Virus record (IMG/VR): IMGVR_UViG_3300045009_000695
Coordinates: 1-25,219 of that record
Length of the DNA stretch: 25,219 bases
Direction: 5' to 3' (one strand)
From: a virus
Part shown: piece after piece, positions 15,301-22,700 of the stretch
How the letters are laid out: each line of letters begins with the position of its first letter
Position numbering within the stretch: position 1 is the stretch's first letter
Program-made: the position numbers and the translations under genes
The notes under the pieces: model-generated
What the model was told of the DNA's origin: nothing
What the model saw: the letters and a program-made list of their open reading frames with translations, nothing else
Databases searched by the model: none

Positions 15301-18300
15301 CCTTTTGTTATTTCTTTGATTCGCGCTACCTCGGAGTTGGCAAGGTCTACCCTGAACTGCTCTTCTCGGCTGTCTGCAGCAGATGCGGCCTTTCTGCCGA
15401 GTGCGTTAAATTGCTGCGTAGTAAGACCGCGTGATTTGCTCTCGTTCTTGAGAACTCTGTCAACCACGGAACCAGATATGTCGAGCTTTGCTGCAATTTC
15501 CTGTGCGGTCAATCCATCTGTTTCGAACATCGTCCAAATCTTGTCTCGCTCGGCCTGACCTGCAGCCGTTTTGGAATCAACGTAGGTTTTCTTGTCGGCA
15601 GCGAGTTTTTTTGCGCGCGTTTCGCGCGATTTGGCAATAATTGATTTGACACCCGGAAGATCGATGTCATCCAGGTGACTGCTTGCTTCGATCAATTCTA
15701 GAAGTTTGTCCCAATCCAGTTTGGAAGGATCTACTCGCTCTGTCTTTGGGGCCTCATACTGGTCTCCGTCAATAAAATCTGGTCGTACGTAGCGGTGTTG
15801 CTGAATGTCGTATCCGTGATACTTCTCTGCCAACGGATACGCCCAGTCTCTTGCGTTTCTGACGAATCTTCTCCACATCCAGCCAAAGGTTGAATCTTGC
15901 GCAAGTTTTGTTGTGGCCTCGGAGTCAAAAGTCAAGTCTCTGGGGTCGAGATCTGGAAGCGGATCAATTTCCTGCATATTGTCAATCGCGTCTGCGGCGT
16001 CGTCATTCAGGTTCTCCATGTCTTCTGGCTTCAGATATTTGAGCCTGAGCCCAATCTCCCAAAGAGATCCATAAAGACCTTGGGCTACTGCGAGTTCCTG
16101 TGCGGCTTCGTTGTACCTCGACGTTTTCTCCATCATGTCTTGGGCAGCTTGGTCGAAAGATTTGCGCCACTCTTCCTCTGTGAAAATGTTGCCCGTATCC
16201 GGATTGATCAGCGATTCATCAGTGAACTGACCGGGCAGCGTTCCGGTTTGTTTGTATTCATCATAGGCTTTGTTTATTTGGCCGACAAAATCTTCGAAAT
16301 CCTTTGATGTGGAGTCGAGCAACTCGGCCATGCCGGAATCAAAATCTTGTTGCGTCATGGCTGTTTGCAGACCAAGTTTTTTCAACTCAAGATATTCGGT
16401 GTAGTTTCGGATCAACTCTTCTTTTGTCGGGTCGATTTCGAACGGAATATCGTCCATTGGCATAACGGATGTTCCCGGCTGTTTGAGCAGTTCGGGAATC
16501 ACATAGGAACGCCACAACATGTCGACATCCGAGTCGGGCATGTTGACAGGATCAAATTGTGCAAACGGGCTATTCGGATCAAGTTTTACGGTCTCTTCGA
16601 TGAAAGCTGCAACAATTTTTCTCTTGTTGGCCCCAAGATTCTCGATGTCGAGCCGTGACATTGGTGCGTCCCAAATCTTGAAAGATTTTATTTCTCCAAA
16701 GATTTGCGTTTCGTTTGGTCCCCACTCTCGTTCAAGTCTCTTGTAGAGCAAGTCAACGACTCTGTGCGAGAACGAGGTGACTCCTGGTGCCCCACTAATT
16801 GTCGCAACGTCAAGCGTCCCAAATTGTTCCGTCCAATTCGGGAACGGAAGAGGAGGCTCTTTTGCCAGCTGTTCTGGTGTCATGTTTTGGCGACGAATCG
16901 CTTCGGCCTGGTTGCGTAGAAGAACCTGCGAAATAATGTTGGCTTGCCAGATTCTTTGTTTTCTTGCATAATCGGATTTGCGTTCATCGCCGCTCATGGC
17001 TCCAGTCAGGCCGCTGGCACGGTAATAGCGACGAGAAAAACGGCGACTGCCGTCGGCACGCATCGCTCCGGAAAGACCGCCGAGTTTCGATTTGGCTTCT
17101 TCAAGGTTGTCCAGGTATTCACCTTTTGCTATTCGCGCCCTTCTCCATTCGGCAAAGTCGTAAAACTCGGGGTTTTTCGCTCTGGACACAAGAGTTATGC
17201 GATCGAGGATCCTGGGATCTAGATTGGCTTTTGGTACCTCAACACCATAAAAGTTGATCGGTCCAAATTCAGCAACGAGGTCGAGGTCTGATTGTATTGA
17301 CGTGAGATAGCTCGGGTCGGATGGGATTCTACCCAGCTCGGCCAAAAGTTCGGTTTGTTGCAACTGAGAAAGAGAATTAATTGGATCGGTCTCAGACTTT
17401 TGAACGTCCGTCCACAGATTCCACCATCTTTGGTCCTCTGGGGACAGACGGCCTTTAGCTTTTTGTAGTTGTGCGCCGATTTCTTTAGCGCGTCGTTTTG
17501 ACGCGGCTATGGATCGTTTTATTCGTCCGGAGTCGTCATTCTCCAAGAAATTTCTTATTTCTTGCAGCGGAATTGGTGCAGCCGCAATTTCTTGCGCTCG
17601 ACGTTCGATGGCAAAAAAGCCGGGAAACGGATCTTTGCCATCAGCGTTTGTGACATCTACTTGTGCCAATTCGTCAAAAGCTTGAAAAATTGCATCTTTT
17701 TGTTCTTTTTTGAGATTGTATTTTGTTTGTTTGGCAAGTATTAGCTTGATGGCGCCAGGCTTCTGGCCCACAGCACTCAGGGGCAACATTCCCGCGTCGA
17801 TGGCTTTGTCGCGCAGCGTCCCCATGTCAAGGGTTGCGTACAGAGTTACCTGGCGTTGGTGTTTTGATCCGTCCGGTGCCACAAAGTCCATTGCATAGAT
17901 GAAATGATCGCCTTTGCCCTTCCTTTTGAAATACAGACCACGATCAATAAGAATATTAGCCAAATCCTCTACACCCTGATTGGGAAGCTCGGGTCGTTTA
18001 CCCCAACGGCCAACGCTGACAATTCTGCTCCCCTCTGGCGGTGGGTCGGCGTTTGGGTTCCCCAGGCGGGATAGCACCGTATCGGATCTTTGCGTTCTCG
18101 TCTTTACGCCCTTTTTCGGATTTTTGTTGTCGGCCATCGCTCCGATGAGACCGCTTCCGTCGTCGATTCGCCGCATACGGCGCGCGACTGTTTGTTGTTC
18201 CGGCACCACGATTCGACGTACCGCCGGAATGGTTAATTCGGGCTTATTGGGTGTATCTGGACGTTCGTAAATTGTTCCTTCTTGAATTATTTTGTCGCTG

Positions 18301-19130
18301 TCGGCGTCTCTTGCGTCGGGATCAAATCTTGCTGTCACGCCGCGAAGACCTCTTCTTGTACGGCCAATTGTTGCCCCAAGTGCTTTTTGGTTGAACATCA
18401 ACTCGTTGAGTTGTTTGCGCGCATTTCTTGCAGCGTTCATCGCCGACTCGGTATTTCTTACAAACTGTGATCCGGATCTTGAGCCTTGAATTTTCTTTCT
18501 ATTCGTTGCTCTCACCTGGGCAGGAGTAAGACGTGACCATGCGGCACGTGGAAGATATCTGCGCATCCCACCCGGTCTATTGGCCGGTTTTCCGTCAGAC
18601 GTAGTCCAATCTTGTCTAGTCCATCTTGAAAGACTTCTTTGTCTTTTGTCTTTGCCGCCCTTGTAACCCCCACCAGCTTTGCGATAAGCCTGTGCAAGGA
18701 GTTGGGCTTTTCTCGCAGACCACTGACCAGGACGACCGCCCTTGGAGCCGGCCATGATCCTGTTTTTGATTCTGTTTCTAAGTTCTGGCTTTGTGTATGC
18801 GCCAGACTTTTCGTCGATCTCTTCAAGAGCTTTGCCGCGAACAAATCTTCTGATTTCTGTTTGAATTTCTCTTCTGCGCTGCAAACGACCGGAGTGACTG
18901 GTGCCCATTTGTCTGCGATAATCAGACTCGTTTGTGCACGGCATCCATACATATCCACCAGACTGTGAATCATATCTCCTGATACCGATACAGCCGAGCT
19001 GACGCGCCCTGACTCTGGCCGAGTCTGGATTGGAGAAGACGTCAGGGTCGGTCGGACGCAAACGGCGGGATACCCCGACGTTTTTTGCCTCGACCACGTA
19101 ATCGGTCTCTGGGTTGGTGATGATTTCCAT
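12342..19130 (-). CDS. giant multidomain virion protein (polyprotein-like) with GLTGAM repeats
   Basis: This protein has 2262 aa from the ATG at 19130 (GGAAG sits 6 bases upstream); the GTG at 19163 lacks such a signal. Modules in order are: about 40-75, a Cys/Trp segment (GCIGIRRYDSQSGGYVWMPC); about 132-225, DUF5872-like (GRPGQWSARKAQLLAQAYRK ... GGMRRYLPRAAWSRLTPAQV); 269-291, an Asp-repeat motif (FDPDARDADSDKIIQEGT, then IYERP); about 386-449, HicA-like with H409; about 1190-1230, HTH; about 1620-1750, a Nudix hydrolase with box G1655-x5-E1661-x7-RE..EE.G; and about 2005-2262, a zeta-toxin-like kinase. In the kinase the Walker A is GGPSGSLKST, with Leu replacing the usual last Gly. The hexapeptide GL(T/S/I)GA(M/I) occurs at residues 327, 685, 707, 1454, 1826 and 1927. 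Between modules lie long helical stretches. The position just before the capsid gene suggests an internal or ejected virion protein; cleavage is inference. Confidence 0.75.
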   Translation of the reverse strand: MEIITNPETDYVVEAKNVGVSRRLRPTDPDVFSNPDSARVRARQLGCIGIRRYDSQSGGYVWMPCTNESDYRRQMGTSHSGRLQRRREIQTEIRRFVRGKALEEIDEKSGAYTKPELRNRIKNRIMAGSKGGRPGQWSARKAQLLAQAYRKAGGGYKGGKDKRQRSLSRWTRQDWTTSDGKPANRPGGMRRYLPRAAWSRLTPAQVRATNRKKIQGSRSGSQFVRNTESAMNAARNARKQLNELMFNQKALGATIGRTRRGLRGVTARFDPDARDADSDKIIQEGTIYERPDTPNKPELTIPAVRRIVVPEQQTVARRMRRIDDGSGLIGAMADNKNPKKGVKTRTQRSDTVLSRLGNPNADPPPEGSRIVSVGRWGKRPELPNQGVEDLANILIDRGLYFKRKGKGDHFIYAMDFVAPDGSKHQRQVTLYATLDMGTLRDKAIDAGMLPLSAVGQKPGAIKLILAKQTKYNLKKEQKDAIFQAFDELAQVDVTNADGKDPFPGFFAIERRAQEIAAAPIPLQEIRNFLENDDSGRIKRSIAASKRRAKEIGAQLQKAKGRLSPEDQRWWNLWTDVQKSETDPINSLSQLQQTELLAELGRIPSDPSYLTSIQSDLDLVAEFGPINFYGVEVPKANLDPRILDRITLVSRAKNPEFYDFAEWRRARIAKGEYLDNLEEAKSKLGGLSGAMRADGSRRFSRRYYRASGLTGAMSGDERKSDYARKQRIWQANIISQVLLRNQAEAIRRQNMTPEQLAKEPPLPFPNWTEQFGTLDVATISGAPGVTSFSHRVVDLLYKRLEREWGPNETQIFGEIKSFKIWDAPMSRLDIENLGANKRKIVAAFIEETVKLDPNSPFAQFDPVNMPDSDVDMLWRSYVIPELLKQPGTSVMPMDDIPFEIDPTKEELIRNYTEYLELKKLGLQTAMTQQDFDSGMAELLDSTSKDFEDFVGQINKAYDEYKQTGTLPGQFTDESLINPDTGNIFTEEEWRKSFDQAAQDMMEKTSRYNEAAQELAVAQGLYGSLWEIGLRLKYLKPEDMENLNDDAADAIDNMQEIDPLPDLDPRDLTFDSEATTKLAQDSTFGWMWRRFVRNARDWAYPLAEKYHGYDIQQHRYVRPDFIDGDQYEAPKTERVDPSKLDWDKLLELIEASSHLDDIDLPGVKSIIAKSRETRAKKLAADKKTYVDSKTAAGQAERDKIWTMFETDGLTAQEIAAKLDISGSVVDRVLKNESKSRGLTTQQFNALGRKAASAADSREEQFRVDLANSEVARIKEITKGTPESYLDTLREARQYYKDVSTEANASYRSARRRYAELATLANMLLMDLPDGRKWDPNKESAANFKNRWLRRVAAIYPTLVTIAGQVDAMQWHSDDRVSASRRILDRAGLMIRRIDVEIERAKAVTGITDLEDLRKRHNIQAISVVKELARKAIRGQHPNMTDAEIDKLFESTGTEDGLTGAMAGAIRGASRGKKARELFKYSSRNSGDRRGFLSRLADTMPDMRHNQFVKKMAEWLDGLEDQFSSPRARTRRMTGNFPASSRAQLRARRTLNEIRRANQDDFGLARSARERQMIRGLSRSAKKSKINVRRYFDGRDDQEDIKWSSNDWSYGKVKPIRAADMVVYRRNPNEKDPLKSIEVLVIDRKSGPFTGARALPGGLNDEGETLVETATREVREEVGISTDGMQVQNLGIIQSRDWDPRFVEGVTVQGMSVKVPYSTEAVAGSDAKKARFVPLAEILDGDGHIAFGHAAFMKEALKNEDFRVVEKLEIHERAGRIRNRRLIEKININRQAAGQKLFPVASDDEVDKVFDLIRPSNPRYSTLNDPASGLTGAMSQRYDIRVNSDGTFDIIDTQNNNARIAGPFKSRKQALYGAIRKDREPGFDPQILLGRRKKKPGAKKATRKRRKPEQLSLNFGDNETASRLDQSKDGLTGAITTTELLTTLGIQMPASTMQQSDFSRGVSTLSHYQDRQVVDAITGDKPYVNLQRFNSLWVPYREGVQAIVPDAERRAQPIIYLIGGPSGSLKSTIRESGLAGIPTRTQAITIDPDEVKLITPEYFALTVQKNRIAANIVHDESKAVAINSLKLATLRSEGEMRVLRQGKDIVYDSLGQLQDSEITDAIEQLRVAGYKVIGYYFFADEDTASKRMRERARRTGRRVPNGLYDQSMNGIQSRIGNSIRNRDLFDELVMFDTSDASNIQRAVVYIKDPAQATALLSANPPQGRTVNNARKTRGQLTIEPITRPDGTVGDSFLIQALNIDRLTNH
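13335..18152 (-). repeat. six dispersed GL(T/S/I)GA(M/I) coding repeats
   Basis: The hexapeptide is encoded at 18135-18152 (GLIGAM), 17061-17078 (GLSGAM), 16995-17012 (GLTGAM), 14754-14771 (GLTGAM), 13638-13655 (GLTGAM) and 13335-13352 (GLTGAI). It is usually preceded by S, D or G and followed by a small or polar residue. Codons differ between copies (for example GGC/GGT/GGA for the first Gly), so the peptide and not the DNA is conserved. Copies precede the HicA-like and kinase-containing segments and follow the Nudix segment. A variant, GLIGRM, is at 9804-9821 in the 539-aa protein. Confidence 0.85.
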
Positions 19131-19199
19131 TAGATCTTCCGATTCTTGAAACTCGCCACACACAGGGCGGATGGGGAAGCAAAACCATAATACATGTTG

Positions 19200-19334
19200 C
19201 TACCTGGAAACATTGTTACCGACCAGACCGCCGTCGGGAAGCGTTTCGATCGAATATATGCCTCTTTGACGAAGTTTTTCCCATCGCTTCTTGTTTCTTT
19301 GATTTTTTCCGGTGATACGACGCTTTTTTCTCAC
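19200..19334 (-). CDS. 44-aa basic protein
   Basis: A GTG at 19334 overlaps the stop of the preceding 131-aa gene as GTGA, and TAG lies at 19200-19202. The N-terminal half is extremely basic (RKKRRITGKNQRNKKRWEKL); the rest reads RQRGIYSIETLPDGGLVGNN. The 4-base overlap and the contrast with the alternative frame (a 70-aa reading that overlaps its neighbour by 98 bases) favour this frame. It would be an arginine/lysine-rich peptide made in the virion operon, perhaps DNA-binding or head-associated. No family is recognised. Confidence 0.55.
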   Translation of the reverse strand: MRKKRRITGKNQRNKKRWEKLRQRGIYSIETLPDGGLVGNNVSR

Positions 19335-19726
19335 GGCACCCACCCGTCTTGATACAGTGGCGCAACCAGATCGCCCGGTTTGTATTCGGATGTACCCCTA
19401 TATATCTCCGCAGCGCGAATGGGATCATTGTTCGACTTTTTTATCCACTGATTAGCTTCCTTGAACATTTCTGGGTAATTGCCTACCAATGGCGCAAAAG
19501 TTTGTTTCGCAGATTTCAGTTTTCCGCCGACGGCCAGGTTTCTGGATTTCGAGTAAATTTTCATCATTTCATCGAAAATCTTTATCATTTTGGGCGTGTT
19601 GTTTCGCAAAGTAAAAGGAGGAAAGCGGAACTGATTCAAAACTATAATTTTTTGACCGTCGAGATCATTGATTATGTCGGAGACGTCAAGGCCCATTTCA
19701 CTGTTTTCGTTTTTTGAGTTTTTCAT
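19331..19726 (-). CDS. 131-aa protein of unknown function in the virion operon
   Basis: The ATG at 19726 lies 1 base beyond the stop of the upstream giant gene, so translation is probably coupled; no strong ribosome binding site is visible. The N-terminus is polar and acidic (SEMGLDVSDIINDLDGQKII). The middle has a hydrophobic strand and helices (FDEMMKIYSKSRNLAVGGKL), and the end reads YRGTSEYKPGDLVAPLYQDG. The 'YRG' and following strand recall the start of an ADP-ribosyltransferase motif, but no full fold is visible. Its end overlaps the 44-aa gene by 4 bases. Confidence 0.55.
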   Translation of the reverse strand: MKNSKNENSEMGLDVSDIINDLDGQKIIVLNQFRFPPFTLRNNTPKMIKIFDEMMKIYSKSRNLAVGGKLKSAKQTFAPLVGNYPEMFKEANQWIKKSNNDPIRAAEIYRGTSEYKPGDLVAPLYQDGWVP

Positions 19727-19727
19727 A

Positions 19728-22700
19728 TCAGGGAATCTCTAGTTTGTAAATTGGATTGCCGTTTGCGTCAACCACATCGTTGATGGCATCAACGATGTCA
19801 TCGACAACCCATCCATCCTGTGAAACAATCATTGCGGATCTGTTCAAAACGTTAATGTGGTTGATGGATCCGATACCGTCAGCCCTGCTTCCCTGTTGAG
19901 CGATACGAATAGTTGAAAAAAATTGTCGCGTTGCAACTTCGCCGTTTGAAAAACTACTCGCACCGTCGGCTATCGTTATGTCATAACCCAAAATCGAAGC
20001 CAGAGTTGTCGCATCTGCGTGCATTAGCGCTCTTTGTGCTTGCCGAATGCGAACATTTTGTGCAGCGCTCATTGGTTGCGTTCTGTCATAACTTCTTTCG
20101 AGTTGAACCCATGCATCGGCCATTCGTTTGACTTGGGCGGCGATTCTGTCTTTCACTACCTGCATTTGATATCGAGCAGCGCGATTATTACCGTAGCCGG
20201 ACTGTTGTGCTACTCGGAGAATTCGAGAGAGCTGATTGTCAACTGCCGCTGCGTCTGTTGGGTCGATTGAGCCTTTTACTGCATTCGTGTACCTGTCACC
20301 GTGGGTGTTCTGGAAAATTTGTTTGCCCCTTATCGTTGGCGTAGTGATGGTGAGACTTTCTTCGTTCGGTTTTCTGACGGCGTGATCCAGGGCCCACAAT
20401 GTTTCATGTACCTGGTCCTGGATTATGGTCATGTCGTCCATCAAAACAGCTTCTGCCGACACCGGCACGAAAGCAAGAATAGATCCGCCCGCACCGTCGT
20501 GATACGAGTAGAGACCATACGGGTTGTGGCCAAAGTTTTCACCGTTGCCGTAGGCCGTACCACCCGATCCGGGGATCCAGCGTTCGCCCTTGGCAAATTG
20601 TTCCACCTGTGCTGTTCGTGATGCTTGGTCGTCAGCCGAAAGTCCACGAGTAATTGGCAGTACGGCAAGCGTTCCATCCGCTTCTCGTGCCGCCACAAGA
20701 TCCGCGATTTCATCTCTGTGGATATGTACCGGCCCGTCGTTGTACCCCCCATATTCCCATGCGGTTGCGTGGATATATAGCCAAGTATCACGCTGTGCTC
20801 TCCTTCCCAGATCTGGGTCCGGCACAGCTGCCCCCCTCTTTATAAACATGCGGCCTTCGTAGGCGTCCGACAGCTGAACCAGGTAATCGATATCACCCTC
20901 ATCCAATTCGATTAGGTCGGCAACCCCTACATCCGTTGTATCCAATTGTCCTGTGGCCTGATGGGCTACGACCGCTTCGAGAAGTTCTTGTGGGGTGCGC
21001 TTTCGTTTGAGATTTCCGTTTGCATCAACGTCGGGAGCAATTTCTGAATCAATACCGCTCGCCAATGGCTTTGATGATTTTCGATATAGGCCAGCACGAA
21101 TCAGTTCCTTGATCGCACGTTTTTTGTTTTTGCTCTTTGCGGCAGATGCTCTGTTTGCCTTTTCCTTGTCGCGGAATCGGTCGAACATTTCCGGTGTAAT
21201 GAATTTCGCAAGAACTTGCTGGGTCATGTCGACTTGTTCTCCAGAAAAAATCAAGTCTTGTATAGCATTTTGGGATCTTGCCTGTGGTTGGGCTCCAGAC
21301 CCCTTTTTGCTTGCCCTCCAACTTGCAAGTGCTGTGTCGCGTCTATTTTTCCAATAGGCGATTCGCCCTCGGCCAAGGTCGTATACCCTTTCCCATGCAT
21401 CTGGCGAATCCAAGCGGAGTGCCTCATTTAAAGCCTTAATGAATACCTGCGGGGATTCTGTTTGTTCTCCTCTCCACCATCTGTTTCTTCCAGACGCAGA
21501 AATTTGACTGGAGGCTCTCCTCATATCTTCGCTGTCCATTCTTACGTCATTTTTTCCCGAACTCGAATAACGTGGTGCAAAAAACGTGCGCCATCCGCCG
21601 GTCTGGCCAACTGGTCGCGGCCTACCCGGACGTTGTGGATCATGCAAATTCGGGTCATAGTCCAGATCGTGCGCATCTTTGAGATCGTAATATTGCTTGA
21701 CCGGCAAGCTCCAACCTCGATTATTCGGATCTTCAATGAGTCCGAACAGTTCAAGTAGTGTTCTTTCTCTCATGAGAGTTCCCACCGGAACAGACATGCC
21801 ATATCGAGGGTTCGGATCATATAGAAATACTGGTCGAGCCTCAAGGTCGCCGTTTGCATCTCTATTCTCTACGAGAATCCATTCTCTGCCCCATGCACGT
21901 ACTGCCGGACTCCAGGCGGTATACACTTTTCCTCCGACGTCTAGGGTTGGGTCGCCGCGTCTCTGGTCTGCTGATTCTGTCCAGTTTTTCGGAGCACTAG
22001 TGGAAACACCAGGAATAACCGGCACGCGGCCCCCAGGGGTGTTTCGTGAGGGATAATCACTTGTTTGTGCTGTTGGGGGATATGGTCGTGCGCTTACTGT
22101 CGCATCTTCTGGAAGAGTGTTATCCAGTGTGATAACAGCCTGCGAATAATCCTCGACTGCATATCCGGTTATTTCGTGAATGAGGACGTGATTTGCGTCT
22201 GGTTTCAGATTTGGATCGTTCGGGTCGTAGGCGGGAATATTTGCCGGATCAACCGCGACATCTTTTACGCTAGTTACGACTTTTTGGCCGGCGGGTACGG
22301 GTGTGTTTTTCGCTGAGAGAGCTATTCGTTCTCTCGCATTTCCGACCGTCACCTGAGCGATGGTCGCCGTCTGCGGAACGGGTGCGTTGGGATCGTCAGC
22401 TGGATCCGGAAGTGTGATGGTTTTCGGCGCAACACCTCTCGGTGAGGCTGCAGATGGAACCGTTGGGGTTTTGGGAGCAACGGGAGTGGGGGGAGGGGTT
22501 GGCGCACCCGCCGGGGTGGCTGGGATTGTTGTTGGTTGATTGTTTGGATTTACGGGAGGAGGATTCGGTGCTGTTGGTGGAGGTGTAGGCGGTGTTGGCG
22601 GAGTCGGAGTCGGAGTCGGAGTCGGAGTCGGAGTGACGTTCGTCGGCGGAGTCGGTGTAGGAGCAGGGGTCGGGGTTGGGGGTGGGGTTGGGGTTGGGGT

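Noticed and set aside
19216-19428. 70-aa minus-strand open frame
   Set aside because: It overlaps the end of the 131-aa gene by 98 bases in another frame and covers the better-supported 44-aa frame, which has a GTGA overlap.
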